64,000 nt of DNA from RUG563 sp964549135 (GCA_964549135.1 CAZJUJ010000004.1:13454-77453); one strand, 5' to 3'. Positions 8,153 through 16,597 are shown, counted from the stretch's first letter. The notes: generated by a model not told the origin, from the letters alone. A program made the numbers and translations.

Positions 8153-9028
8153 ATGGCGGATTCCCTTTTGTTTCAGAACAGCCCCGATCAGGCGGATATG
8201 CCTGCTGTATTGGTAGAAGGCTCCCATACCCCCGATGCCCTGGCGGGCGCCAGCGGCGTTTATATTGCAGCCTCCGGCTCGGCCATGCTGCAGAGCGGCG
8301 TGCATCATCTGCGCGCCATGGATCATTGGCTGTGGCTGGCTGTGGAAGGCGGCGCGCTGGTGCTGGAGAATGAGGATGTCTCTTTGAATCTGCGCGCCGG
8401 CGATTGCTGCATGCTGCCCCCCGCCTCCCGGGATGTGGTGCTGGATGCGGCTCAGGAGGCCCGGGTGCTTTGGATCATGGTGGGCGGCACCCTTTCCGGC
8501 GCTTTCCTGCAGCGGATGGGCGCGCTGCCCCATCGGATTATGAAGCAGGGCGCGCTGCCCAGCCAGCTGAATCTGGCCAAGCATATCGTGCAGGCCACCG
8601 TCCGCGTAGCCGCGGCGGAGGATGCCTCCAGCGCCCAGCTGCAGCAGCTGCTCTGGGCCATGCTGGCCTCCCATTCCGGTCAGCCCGTGGCCATGGATGC
8701 CGTGCTTTCCCATGAAATTGCCAAGGTCGTGGATGCCATGCGCAAGAATCAGTATCGCGATAGCTTCTCCCTAAGCGATATGGCCGCCCTCTCCCGCATG
8801 CCGGTGGAAACCTTCCGCAAGCGCTTTGTATCCGAGGTGGGCATGCCGCCCCAGAGCTATCAGCTCTTCTGCAAGATGGAGCGGGCCAAGGTGCTGCTCA
8901 AGGAGGGCTGCACCGTGCGCCAGGCCGGCGTGGAGGTCGGCATGAACGATCCCTACCACTTCTCCAAAACCTTTAAGAATATCGTGGGCATGAGTCCCTC
9001 CGCCTACAGCAAGACGGCCCTCAAATGA
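8153..9028 (+). CDS. AraC-family transcriptional regulator with cupin sensor domain
   Basis: The 291-residue protein has an N-terminal cupin-like sensor region (about residues 15-140, with LRAGDCCMLPPASRD) and a C-terminal pair of helix-turn-helix motifs (about 195-290: SLSDMAALSRMPVETFRKRF and VGMNDPYHFSKTFKN followed by GMSPSAY), the AraC/XylS DNA-binding pattern. I chose ATG 8153 because GGAGG lies nine bases upstream; an earlier in-frame ATG at 8144 abuts the GGAGG. The stop overlaps the mrnC start (ATGA). The ligand and targets are unknown. Its position at the head of a housekeeping operon suggests chance linkage or control of its own promoter. Confidence 0.85.
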   Translation: MADSLLFQNSPDQADMPAVLVEGSHTPDALAGASGVYIAASGSAMLQSGVHHLRAMDHWLWLAVEGGALVLENEDVSLNLRAGDCCMLPPASRDVVLDAAQEARVLWIMVGGTLSGAFLQRMGALPHRIMKQGALPSQLNLAKHIVQATVRVAAAEDASSAQLQQLLWAMLASHSGQPVAMDAVLSHEIAKVVDAMRKNQYRDSFSLSDMAALSRMPVETFRKRFVSEVGMPPQSYQLFCKMERAKVLLKEGCTVRQAGVEVGMNDPYHFSKTFKNIVGMSPSAYSKTALK

Positions 9029-9462
9029 TGCCCGCCTCCCTTCTCTCCCCTGGGCTGCCCCCTGAAAAGGCGCGGCAGCTTTCTCCGCTTCAATTGGCCT
9101 ATGTGGGCGACAGCGTCCATGCGCTGCTGGTGCGCACCTATCTCATCGGGGCCGGATTAAAGGTCAGGGATATGCATCTCTGCGCCAATCAGGCGGTAAA
9201 CGCCGCTTCCCAGGCCCGTGCGCTGCAGCAGATCCTGCCCCTGCTTACGGAGGAGGAAAGCGCCATCGTCAGGCGCGGCCGCAATGCCCATCCCCATCAC
9301 AGCGCCCCCAAATCCGCCAGCACGGGCGAATACGCCGGGGCCACGGGGCTGGAGGCGCTGCTGGGGTATCTCTATCTTACCGGGGCGATGGACAGGCTCG
9401 ATTTTCTCGCCCCCTATCTCTGCCCGGAGGAAATTTCATGCCGCAGAAACACTTACGGGTGA
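9025..9462 (+). CDS. mrnC: Mini-ribonuclease III
   Basis: The 145-residue protein is a dsRNA-binding-domain-less RNase III, which matures the ends of 23S rRNA in Firmicutes. The family start SPLQLAYVGDSVHALLVR, the basic RRGRNAHPHHSAPKSA segment and the C-terminal GLEALLGYLYLTG are all present, with acidic residues for Mg2+ in GDS and GLEA. It overlaps the araC stop by four bases and the thyX start by 25, so it is translationally coupled. The mrnC-thyX-rlmB-sigH order resembles that of other clostridia, where cysS is often the upstream partner. I see no cysS here. Confidence 0.93.
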   Translation: MMPASLLSPGLPPEKARQLSPLQLAYVGDSVHALLVRTYLIGAGLKVRDMHLCANQAVNAASQARALQQILPLLTEEESAIVRRGRNAHPHHSAPKSASTGEYAGATGLEALLGYLYLTGAMDRLDFLAPYLCPEEISCRRNTYG

Positions 9463-10160
9463 GGCTGCTCGCCCATACCCCCGATCCCGAAATCACCTGC
9501 GCCCTGGCGGCCCGCACCTGCTATTCCGCTGCGGAAATGGATGCCCTTTCCCAGCAGGTGCTTGCAAAGGATCAGGCCGGGTTTCTCCGGGGCGTCATTG
9601 CCTCGGGCCATCATTCGGTGCTGGAGCATGCCTCCTTCACTTTCTCCATCGAGGGCGTATCCCGGGCGCTGCTGGCCCAATTGACCCGCCATCGCATCGC
9701 CAGCTTTTCTGTCCAGAGCCAGCGCTATGTCTCCCTTTCGGAGGGCTTTGGCTATATCATTCCCGATCGCATCAAAGCCCTGGGCCAAGAAGCAACGGCG
9801 AAATATGAGCGCCAGATGGCGCAGATGCAGACCTGGTATAACGGCTGGCAGGAAAGGCTGGGTCAGGGCGAGGGCGCCAATGAGGATGCCCGCTTCGTGC
9901 TGCCCAACGCCTGCGAAACCCATATCACCATGACCATGAACGCCCGGGAGCTATTGCATTTCTTCTCCCTGCGCTGCTGCAATCGCGCCCAGTGGGAAAT
10001 TCGGGCCATGGCCCGGGAAATGCTGCGGCTGTGCAAGCAGATTGCCCCCGTCATTTTTGAGGCCGCGGGCCCAGGCTGCGTATGCGCCGCCTGCCCCGAG
10101 GGGGCCAGAAGCTGCGGTCAGGCCAGGGAAATGCGGGAATACTTCCGCAACATGAAATAA
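9438..10160 (+). CDS. thyX: Flavin-dependent thymidylate synthase ThyX
   Basis: The 240-residue protein carries the diagnostic ThyX motif RHRIASFSVQSQR at residues 84-96 (RHRxxSxxxxSxR), which binds dUMP and FAD. It makes dTMP from dUMP using methylene-tetrahydrofolate and NADPH. The ATG lies inside the mrnC 3' end, preceded by GGAGG, which is a typical coupled arrangement. The C-terminus has a Cys-rich stretch (CVCAACPEGARSC) that is not part of the usual catalytic core and may bind metal or be structural. A ThyA homologue is not seen in the window. Confidence 0.96.
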   Translation: MPQKHLRVRLLAHTPDPEITCALAARTCYSAAEMDALSQQVLAKDQAGFLRGVIASGHHSVLEHASFTFSIEGVSRALLAQLTRHRIASFSVQSQRYVSLSEGFGYIIPDRIKALGQEATAKYERQMAQMQTWYNGWQERLGQGEGANEDARFVLPNACETHITMTMNARELLHFFSLRCCNRAQWEIRAMAREMLRLCKQIAPVIFEAAGPGCVCAACPEGARSCGQAREMREYFRNMK

Positions 10161-10178
10161 GGAAAGAGGAAAGCAGCC

Positions 10179-11273
10179 ATGGCTTTTTACAAGGATTTCA
10201 ATCAGAAGAAAATGACCCGCGCCGATCATCTGCGCGCCGAAAGCAAATGGGAAGAGGAGGGCACCCGCTATCGCCGCTCCTCCGCCCAGAGCGATGCCCA
10301 GCGCCGGGAAGGCAAAAACGGCGCGGGCGAGCATAACCGCCCCTATGGCGAAAAAAAGCCCTACGGCGAGCGCAAGCCCTATGGCACGCCGGGCAATTCC
10401 TTCCGCAATGAGGAGCGCGGCCCGAAAAAAAATGATCAGCGCGCCTTCCAGCCCCGGAATCAGAAATTTCAGGATCAGCCCGCCCCCCGTCAGGAGCGTC
10501 CCGCCCCTGCGCCCCGGCCCGCTCCCGCCTATGAGGAGAGCTATCTGCCCCCGGAAAATCTGCTTTCCGGCCGCAATCCCATCCGCGAGGCCATTAAGAC
10601 CGGCCGGGATATCGAAAAGCTCATGGTGGCCCGGGGCGATCTTTCCGGCACCGCCCGGGAAATCGTCGCCATGGCAAAGGAAAGGCATATCCCGGTGCAG
10701 ATGGTGGAGCGCAGCCGCCTGGACGAAATCACCCGCAATCATCAGGGCATGCTGGCCTATGCCTCTGCCTATCGCTATTATGATGTAGAGGATATGCTTG
10801 CGGAGGCCCGGGAAAAGGGCGAGGCTCACTTCCTGGTGGTGCTGGACGGGGTTACCGATCCCCAGAATCTGGGGGCCATTATCCGCACCGCCGCCTGCGT
10901 GGGCGCCCATGGCGTCATCGTGCCCGAGCGCCGGGCCGTGGGGCTTACCCCCTCCGCCGTCAAGGCCTCAGCCGGCGCCATCGAAACCGTTAAGGTGGCC
11001 CGGGTAACCAATCTGACCCGTACCCTGGAAATGCTCAAGAAGCAGGGCGTATGGCTCTATGCCGCCGATATGTCGGGTGAGGATTACCGCCGGGTGGATT
11101 TTGCCGGGCCCATGGCGCTGATTATCGGCGCGGAGGGCGAGGGCGTCAGCCGGCTGGTGCTGGATACCTGCGATCATACCGTTTCTCTGCCCATGAAGGG
11201 CGGCGTTGGCTCCCTTAATGCCTCCGTCGCCGCCGGCGTGCTGCTCTATGCCGCCCTTTCCAGCCGCTGCTGA
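10179..11273 (+). CDS. rlmB: 23S rRNA 2'-O-methyltransferase RlmB (SpoU/TrmH family) with long basic N-terminus
   Basis: Residues 1-120 are a low-complexity Lys/Arg/Pro/Gln-rich extension with repeated PYGE units. Then follow the substrate-binding region (LSGRNPIREAIKTGRDIEKL) and the SPOUT catalytic domain with the three knot motifs NLGAIIRTAACVGAHG, IIGAEGEGVSRL and SLPMKGGVGSLNAS. The enzyme methylates the ribose of a guanosine in 23S rRNA, using S-adenosylmethionine. The start follows GAAAGAGGAAAG, 18 bases after thyX. At 364 residues it is about 110 longer than the E. coli protein because of the extension, which is probably disordered and may bind rRNA. Confidence 0.93.
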   Translation: MAFYKDFNQKKMTRADHLRAESKWEEEGTRYRRSSAQSDAQRREGKNGAGEHNRPYGEKKPYGERKPYGTPGNSFRNEERGPKKNDQRAFQPRNQKFQDQPAPRQERPAPAPRPAPAYEESYLPPENLLSGRNPIREAIKTGRDIEKLMVARGDLSGTAREIVAMAKERHIPVQMVERSRLDEITRNHQGMLAYASAYRYYDVEDMLAEAREKGEAHFLVVLDGVTDPQNLGAIIRTAACVGAHGVIVPERRAVGLTPSAVKASAGAIETVKVARVTNLTRTLEMLKKQGVWLYAADMSGEDYRRVDFAGPMALIIGAEGEGVSRLVLDTCDHTVSLPMKGGVGSLNASVAAGVLLYAALSSRC

Positions 11274-11298
11274 AATTCTTTGTCCTGTGGAGGTTGAC

Positions 11299-11949
11299 AT
11301 GCCTGATAATCCCTTGATGGATGAACAGCAGGAAGATGAACGCTTTCTGGATATGCCCGATGAGGAGATCGTGGTGCTGGCGCAGAATGGCGATGGCCAG
11401 GCGCTGGCTTACCTGCTCAATAAATATAAGAATTTTGTGCGCTCAAAGGCGCGCAGCTATTTTCTCATCGGCGCGGATCATGAGGATATCGTGCAGGAGG
11501 GCATGATCGGGCTCTATAAGGCGATCCGCGATTTTCAGCCCGCGCGCCTGGCCTCCTTCCGCTCCTTTGCCGAATTATGCGTCAAGCGCCAGATCATCAC
11601 CGCCATTAAGGCCGCTACCCGGCAAAAGCATGTGCCCCTCAACAGCTATGTTTCCCTCAATAAACCGCTCTATGATGAGGAATCGGATCGTACCCTGCTG
11701 GATGTGATCGAGGGCCGCGTCACAAACCCCGAGGATCTCTATATCAGCCAGGAGGATCTTTCCCGAATCCAAAGCCAGATCAGCGAAATCCTCTCCGACC
11801 TGGAACGCCAGGTGCTGGACGCTTTCATTGATGGCAAAAGCTATCAGGAAATCGCCGAGCTGCTGGGCCGCCATGTCAAATCTATCGATAACGCCCTCCA
11901 GCGCGTTAAGCGCAAGCTCTTCAAATTCCTCGAAGAAACCGACGAGTGA
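11299..11949 (+). CDS. sigH: RNA polymerase sigma factor SigH
   Basis: The 216-residue product matches the sporulation sigma factor SigH (Spo0H) in length and in order of regions: a short N-terminal part, region 2 (YKNFVRSKARSYFLIGADHEDIVQEG, quoted here as its two ends YKNFVRSK and HEDIVQEG), FRSFAELCVKRQ, and region 4 with YQEIAELLGRHVKSIDNALQR as the helix-turn-helix. SigH directs early-sporulation and stationary-phase transcription. I chose ATG 11299 behind TGGAGG; a longer frame runs back into rlmB and is not supported. It is the last gene of the operon and is followed by the nested palindromic element and a terminator hairpin. Confidence 0.93.
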   Translation: MPDNPLMDEQQEDERFLDMPDEEIVVLAQNGDGQALAYLLNKYKNFVRSKARSYFLIGADHEDIVQEGMIGLYKAIRDFQPARLASFRSFAELCVKRQIITAIKAATRQKHVPLNSYVSLNKPLYDEESDRTLLDVIEGRVTNPEDLYISQEDLSRIQSQISEILSDLERQVLDAFIDGKSYQEIAELLGRHVKSIDNALQRVKRKLFKFLEETDE

Positions 11950-11981
11950 GCGGGGATGGGATACGGGATTGGAAAATCATT

Positions 11982-12447
11982 GCGGGAGGATGCTTTTGCG
12001 TCAAAAGCACCCTCCCGCACCCTCCCGAAAACCGCCTCTGGATGGAACAAGGATTACTTTCGCATCGTTGAATGCCAGTGAAGCAAAAGGAAGCAAGTAG
12101 TAAGGAATAAAACAGCAATGCTCTCGCCAAACAGGAGGACATCGCTGCTGCAGAACACCTGCTTGAATGCCAGTGAAACAATAGAAAATCTGCAATAAGA
12201 AGCAAAACAGCAATGCTCCATCAAACGCGGAAGCATTGCTGCTGTTTTTCTATTCGTTATTTGTTTTTGCTGATCTGGCATTCAATTTAGCAAGAACCCT
12301 CCATGAAACATCCAGAGCCGGTTTTCGGAAGGGGCGCGGGGGAACCACTTTTGACTCAAAAGTGGTTCCCCGCAAAATAATCCCCCGTTTCCTGGTTTTC
12401 GGGAGGGTGCTGGAGGGGACTTTTGACTCAAAAGTCTCCTCCCGCAA
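11982..12447. repeat. Nested palindromic intergenic element, copy 1
   Basis: This fills the 520-base gap between convergent sigH and the histidine kinase gene. Outer stem: GCGGGAGGATGCTTTTG pairs with CAAAAGCACCCTCCCGC (11982-12018), followed by CCTCCCGAAAACCG and TCTGGATG. The mirror image follows at 12309-12373 (CATCCAGAGCCGGTTTTCG, then GCGGGGGAACCACTTTTGA / TCAAAAGTGGTTCCCCGC). A third stem in the mirror orientation lies at about 12413-12447. Inside are GAATGCCAG motifs (12069, 12163) mirrored by CTGGCATTC (near 12275) and a central AGCAATGCT...AGCATTGCT hairpin. The short frames crossing it look spurious. Confidence 0.85.
12208..12248. terminator. Bidirectional terminator in the centre of element copy 1
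   Basis: CAGCAATGCT (12208-12217) pairs with AGCATTGCTG (12232-12241), followed by CTGTTTTT on the forward strand and TTTTGCTT on the reverse. It lies between the convergent sigH operon and the histidine kinase operon. Confidence 0.8.
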
Positions 12448-12469
12448 AAATCCCGTCCTTTCCCCGTCC

Positions 12470-13741
12470 TCACGTCTCTCCCGTCGGCTGCGGAAGCACC
12501 ACGCTGATGCGGGTGCCGAATTCCTCCCGGGAGAAGACATCGAAATAGCCGCCGTGCTTTTCGACGATCCATTTGGCGATAGAGAGGCCCAGGCCGGTGC
12601 CGCCGCCCGCCCGGGTACGCGCAGGATCGGAGCGGAAGAAGCGGTCAAAGATCCGGTTCAGGTCTTCCTCCCTGATGCCGATGCCGTTATCCTGCACCTC
12701 AAAGCAGGGCACGCCCTCCTTCAACCGTGCGCGGAGGGTAATCCGATCCTCTTTTTCGGTATATTTCACCGCATTATCGGTAAGGATCCGTGCGGTCTGC
12801 TTAAGCATGGCGGCGTCGCCCTGCACCATAACCGGCACATCGGCCATGATCCGCCATTGCCGCTCGCCCTGAATCATGCAGGATTCCTCATAGACCTCCC
12901 GCATCATCTGGGCGATATCCACATTTTCGATGGTCAATTGATTGCGTCCGTTATCCCCCCGGGCCAGGAAGAGCAATTGCTCCACCAGCTTTTTCATATG
13001 CGCTGTTTCGCTCTGGATGGCCTCTATCCCCTCCGCCAGAATCTTGGGGTCATCCTTCCCCCATCGGGCCAGCATATCGGCATAGCCCTGAATGACGGCA
13101 ATGGGCGTGCGCAATTCATGGGAGGCATCGGATGTAAAGCGGCTCTGCTCCCGATAGGCCTCCTGCATACGCCGGAGCAGATCATTAATGGCCGCCTCCA
13201 GGCTCTGCAATTCCTTGCTCCCGGTTTTTAGCTGCACGTTTTCATTGGTGGGCGATACGGTAGCCAGGGCGCTTTCCAGATGATGCAGCTTTTCCATATC
13301 AAACTGCGCGCGGCTCAATTCCTGCGCGGTGCGCGCCATTTTTTCCAGGGGACTGAGCAGCCGCCTGGCCTTTTTCCTGCCGGTAATGTACTGGAGCAGC
13401 AGGAGAACCGTTTCAAAGCCGCAGAGAATCGTAAAAAAGCGGCTGACGATATGAAAATAGCCTTCCCCATCCACGGTAATCCTTTCGCCCGCCGCCGTTT
13501 CAAAGGAATAGCGGATGGTTTCCGCCCGCGTTCTCAGGCTCTGCCCGCTGTCCCATTCCAGATGCCGGTAGACGCTCTCGCCGCGCCAGCCGCCGGCGGC
13601 CTCCTCCGCCGCATAGCAGAAGCCGAAAACCGATAGCCCCAATAGCAGCGCATCCACCAATAAAAGCGTAAGAAGCATCCGGAAAAACCAGACGCGGTTC
13701 ATCCGCTTGGCGATGGATTTCATTCTGCGGTCATCCTTCAT
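12470..13741 (-). CDS. Sensor histidine kinase (HisKA/HATPase, HAMP-like linker)
   Basis: The 423-residue protein has two transmembrane segments (about 18-42 and 100-120) bounding a small ~55-residue extracytoplasmic domain, a HAMP-like linker, a HisKA domain with the phospho-acceptor His208 in DASHELRTPIAVIQG, and an HATPase domain with the N box LTDNAVKYTE, DNGIGIREED, DRFFRSD and GGTGLGLSIAKW. It would autophosphorylate and pass phosphate to the regulator at 13738-14418, whose stop it overlaps by four bases (ATGA). The signal is unknown; the small sensor domain and the upstream DUF4342 gene hint at envelope or membrane stress. Confidence 0.93.
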   Translation of the reverse strand: MKDDRRMKSIAKRMNRVWFFRMLLTLLLVDALLLGLSVFGFCYAAEEAAGGWRGESVYRHLEWDSGQSLRTRAETIRYSFETAAGERITVDGEGYFHIVSRFFTILCGFETVLLLLQYITGRKKARRLLSPLEKMARTAQELSRAQFDMEKLHHLESALATVSPTNENVQLKTGSKELQSLEAAINDLLRRMQEAYREQSRFTSDASHELRTPIAVIQGYADMLARWGKDDPKILAEGIEAIQSETAHMKKLVEQLLFLARGDNGRNQLTIENVDIAQMMREVYEESCMIQGERQWRIMADVPVMVQGDAAMLKQTARILTDNAVKYTEKEDRITLRARLKEGVPCFEVQDNGIGIREEDLNRIFDRFFRSDPARTRAGGGTGLGLSIAKWIVEKHGGYFDVFSREEFGTRISVVLPQPTGET

Positions 13742-14418
13742 GCTTCCTCCCGCAGGACATACCCCACGCCCCTTACGGTATGCAGCAGCTTCTTTTCAAA
13801 GCCCTCATCCATCTTGCTCCTGAGATAGCGGACGTATACATCCACCACATTGGTTTCCCCCATGTAGCCATAGCCCCAGACCCTTTCCAGCAATTGCTCT
13901 CTTGTCAGCACAAGGGTCTTGTTTTCCAGGAAATACTGGAGCAGGGAAAATTCCCGGCTGGTCAGTTCAATCTCCCGCCCGGCGCGCATGACCAGATGCC
14001 GGGAGGCATCCAGGGAAAGATCGCCGCAGAAAAGGGGCTTTTCCTCCTCCTGCCGGGGCGCCTGCCTGCGCAGCGCCGCCCGGATGCGGGCCAATAATTC
14101 CTCAATGGAAAAGGGCTTGGTAATGTAATCATCCGCGCCCATATCCAGCCCGGTCACCTTATCCATGACCGCATCCCGGGCAGTCAGCATAATAACAGGC
14201 AAAGAGGAGGCCCTGCGGATTCTCCGCAGCACCTCCAGGCCGTTAATCCCCGGCAGCATGATATCCAATAGCATGAGATCAAAGGATCCTTTTTCTGCCA
14301 TTTCCAGGCCGCTGCGGCCATCAAAGGCTTTTTCCACGGCATAGCCCTCATGCTGTAGCTCCAATTCAATAAATCGGGCCAGCTTTTCCTCGTCCTCCAC
14401 CAGCAGAATCCTGTCCAT
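13738..14418 (-). CDS. OmpR/PhoB-family response regulator
   Basis: The 226-residue protein has an N-terminal receiver domain with the acidic pocket VEDEE, the phospho-acceptor Asp52 in LMLLDIMLPG, the switch Thr in VIMLTARDA and Lys in YITKPFSIEELLARI, and a C-terminal winged helix (LTSREFSLLQYF, LTREQLLERVWGY, VDVYVRYLRSKMD). It is translated together with the kinase and starts 22 bases after the DUF4342 gene. Regulated genes are not visible; autoregulation of this three-gene operon is common in such systems and would be the first guess. Confidence 0.95.
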   Translation of the reverse strand: MDRILLVEDEEKLARFIELELQHEGYAVEKAFDGRSGLEMAEKGSFDLMLLDIMLPGINGLEVLRRIRRASSLPVIMLTARDAVMDKVTGLDMGADDYITKPFSIEELLARIRAALRRQAPRQEEEKPLFCGDLSLDASRHLVMRAGREIELTSREFSLLQYFLENKTLVLTREQLLERVWGYGYMGETNVVDVYVRYLRSKMDEGFEKKLLHTVRGVGYVLREEA

Positions 14419-14439
14419 GGCGCATCCTTCCTTTGCGGC

Positions 14440-14943
14440 TTATTGGCGCGTGTCCCCGTCCTTCTGTACGGCGTCCGCCGCCTTATCCATCACATCATTG
14501 ACCTTGGCATCCACATTCGGGCCCTGGAAGGAATAGCGTCCCCCCACAAAAAGCCCCACCACCAGCGCAATCAGCGAGGCGGGCCAGCAGAAGATCAGCA
14601 GCAGCACCAGCACCGTAATCGGCATGGAAACAATCTCTTCGCCCTTCCGATTCCTGATCAGAAACTGATTGCTGTTGCCCTTGCTGAATAGATTGCGCAG
14701 CAGATTCCATAGCTTCCGGAGCCCGTTTCTCCAGTCATGGCCCCCATCGCTCCTGCCCGCATCCCTCTTTACCTGGGTGGTGTATTCCCGGGCCGCGTCC
14801 TCGCCCTTCATCCTGCCTTCGCTTTCCAGCAGCACCAGCGCATCCAGAATATCCCAATCGCTTTTTTCCAGCGCCGCCTTGGCCTCCTCATAGCTTACAT
14901 TCGCCTTCTGCCGCAGCTTTTCTACCATTTCATAATGATCCAT
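14440..14943 (-). CDS. DUF4342 domain protein (UBA-like N-terminus plus membrane segment)
   Basis: The 167-residue protein begins with a UBA/EF-Ts-N-like helical segment (VEKLRQKANVSYEEAKAALE, then SDWDILDALVLLESEG), a basic linker, and a C-terminal DUF4342 region with FLIRNRKGEEIVSMPIT followed by a hydrophobic membrane segment and GLFVGGRYSFQG. The function of the family is not known. It starts behind AAGGAGG and leads the operon with a two-component system, which suggests that the membrane protein is a partner or target of that system. Confidence 0.85.
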   Translation of the reverse strand: MDHYEMVEKLRQKANVSYEEAKAALEKSDWDILDALVLLESEGRMKGEDAAREYTTQVKRDAGRSDGGHDWRNGLRKLWNLLRNLFSKGNSNQFLIRNRKGEEIVSMPITVLVLLLIFCWPASLIALVVGLFVGGRYSFQGPNVDAKVNDVMDKAADAVQKDGDTRQ

Positions 14944-15062
14944 ATCCTTTTCCTCCTTGGCTCTTGGCCTTCATTTCGTGGAACAAGCATAGGATAGCCC
15001 CTGAAGATGAAAAACACCGCGTGCTTTTCATTAGAAAACCATGAGAAAATGATAAGGATTCC

Positions 15063-15112
15063 TAAAAAAAGGCATGGGAGGGCCGCCCCTGCCTCCGGGG
15101 TGCCCTCCCATG
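15063..15112 (-). terminator. Terminator of the sugar-acid operon
   Basis: On the reverse strand CATGGGAGGGC (15112-15102) pairs with GCCCTCCCATG (15083-15073), with an inner GC-rich stem, and is followed by CCTTTTTTTAGG. It lies 22 bases after the aldolase stop. Confidence 0.88.
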
Positions 15113-15134
15113 ATGGATTTTCGCCGGGCTTTTC

Positions 15135-15785
15135 TTAAAGCGCCTGCTGAATTGCCCGGATATGCTCCCGGGCCAGATCGGCTATGGCGGCATAGTTTTT
15201 CTCCCGCACCAATTCGGGCCGCAGCACCGTAATGCCCGTGCCCACGGCGTTAATGCCGCGGCGGAGAAATTCCGGAATGGTTTCCGGGTTCACCCCGCCG
15301 GTCGCCATCAGGGGAATATGGGGCAGAGGGCCCCGGAGATTGGTAATATAATGCATGCCCAGATCATCGGCGGGAAAAAATTTCACCATGTCCGCGCCCA
15401 TATCCCAGGCATTGCAGATTTCGGTGGCGGTGGCGGCCCCGGGGATGGAATACATGCCCAGCCGCTTGGTTTCCGCGATCACGGCCTCCTTGGTATTGGG
15501 GGCAATGATGTATTCGCAGCCCGCATCAAAGGCAGCCTGCACCTCCTGCACATTCAGCACCGTGCCCGCGCCGATATGCATGCGCCCGCCCAGCCGCTTT
15601 CTGAGTGCGGCAATCTTTTCGGCATTTTCCGCAATGCAGTTTTCCTGCCTGTGATCAAAGGTGCTTTCCAGAAAGCGCACCCCCGCATCGGCCAGCGCCT
15701 CCGCCGCATCCAGCAGCGTTTCCTTTTCCACGCCCCGGGCAATGATCACCAGTTTTTCCTTCAGCAGCAATTCAAAGGCCGTCAT
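15135..15785 (-). CDS. eda: KDPG/KHG aldolase
   Basis: The 216-residue protein is a class I 2-keto-3-deoxy-6-phosphogluconate / 4-hydroxy-2-oxoglutarate aldolase, splitting the keto-deoxy acid to pyruvate and an aldehyde. Visible are the catalytic Glu40 region (VRFLESTF), GAGTVLN, the strand APNTKEAVI, the SIPGAATATEI loop and the Schiff-base Lys135 in MVKFFPA, then ATGGVNPE. ATG 15785 overlaps the upstream SDR stop (ATGA) and has AAGGAG 11 bases before it. It is the last gene of an operon that makes its substrate from a sugar acid. No sugar-acid kinase is present, so the substrate may be unphosphorylated or the kinase is elsewhere. Confidence 0.93.
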   Translation of the reverse strand: MTAFELLLKEKLVIIARGVEKETLLDAAEALADAGVRFLESTFDHRQENCIAENAEKIAALRKRLGGRMHIGAGTVLNVQEVQAAFDAGCEYIIAPNTKEAVIAETKRLGMYSIPGAATATEICNAWDMGADMVKFFPADDLGMHYITNLRGPLPHIPLMATGGVNPETIPEFLRRGINAVGTGITVLRPELVREKNYAAIADLAREHIRAIQQAL

Positions 15786-16552
15786 TTCTGATTCCACTCC
15801 TTATTGTAGGGTAAAATGCAGCAGCTGATGCCGGAATCGATGGTCAGTTCAGCGCCGGTGACCGTTTTGGCTTCATCCGAGCAGAGATAATACACCCCGG
15901 CGGCGATCTCCTCCCCAAAGGATTCGCGCCCCGCCGGATACTGGGCCCGCCGTTTTTGCGTGGTGGCCTCATCCTGCATATCCCAGCGATCGGTATGGAT
16001 CGCCCCGGCCACCAGATTATTGATCCGAATGCCCAGATGGCCCACTTCCAGCGCCAGGGCATGATTCATGGCCGCAATCGCGCCCTTGGAGGCGGCATAC
16101 AGCACCCGCCCCGGCAGGGTGGCATTGGCATGCACCGAGCCAATCAGGCAGATGGCGCTGCCGGGAGGCATGAGCTTAACGGCCTCCTGACAGCCGAAAA
16201 AGGAGCCCCGGGCATTGGCGTTCATCACCGCATCCCAATCCGCCTGAGTGGCATTAAAGATGCTCAGATCCACGCCCAGATGCGCCGCATTGGAAATATA
16301 CGCATTCAGATGCCCAAATTCCTGCTTCACCACGGAAAAAGCTGCGCGGATGCTTTCCACGCTGGCGGGATCCATGCCCAGCCCCAGTACCCGCACGCTT
16401 GGATACTCCCTGCCCACCTGCAGGGCGGCCTCCCGGGCCTCGTCCGCGCTGCGGCTGGTAATCACGGCGTCATAGCCCTCCCGGGCAAACCGCCTGATGA
16501 TGGCAAGGCCGGTATTCCGGGCAGCGCCGGTCACAAGAACGACACGATTCAT
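15782..16552 (-). CDS. SDR-family NAD(P)-dependent oxidoreductase
   Basis: The 256-residue classical short-chain dehydrogenase has the nucleotide-binding motif TGAARNTG (TGxxxGxG with Asn in place of the usual first Gly of the pair), the SNAAH segment, the catalytic Ser in LIGSVHAN, YAASK (Tyr-x-x-x-Lys), and a C-terminal VTGAELTIDSG. In sugar-acid operons such enzymes oxidise a hexose or hexuronate at one carbon; the substrate here is not determined. It follows the dehydratase by 45 bases and is coupled to eda by an ATGA overlap. I infer a role in the same pathway. Confidence 0.9.
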   Translation of the reverse strand: MNRVVLVTGAARNTGLAIIRRFAREGYDAVITSRSADEAREAALQVGREYPSVRVLGLGMDPASVESIRAAFSVVKQEFGHLNAYISNAAHLGVDLSIFNATQADWDAVMNANARGSFFGCQEAVKLMPPGSAICLIGSVHANATLPGRVLYAASKGAIAAMNHALALEVGHLGIRINNLVAGAIHTDRWDMQDEATTQKRRAQYPAGRESFGEEIAAGVYYLCSDEAKTVTGAELTIDSGISCCILPYNKEWNQK

Positions 16553-16597
16553 GGTATCACTCTTTTCTTTCTTCTTTCTGTTCTGTTTTTTATGGAT

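Noticed and set aside
8137..8373. Forward open frame of 78 codons with a good Shine-Dalgarno (AAGGAGG at 8119-8125)
   Set aside because: It lies wholly inside the AraC coding region in another frame, has no domain pattern, and AraC has its own good start at 8153. A leader-peptide role cannot be excluded but is not supported.
12001..12300. Small reverse frames of 68-132 codons within element copies 1 and 2
   Set aside because: They follow the palindromes and recur only because the repeat recurs. They have no consistent start or ribosome site.
11982..12447. Insertion sequence
   Set aside because: No transposase-like frame is present and the outer arms are stem-loops rather than simple terminal inverted repeats. 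No clear target duplication was seen by eye.
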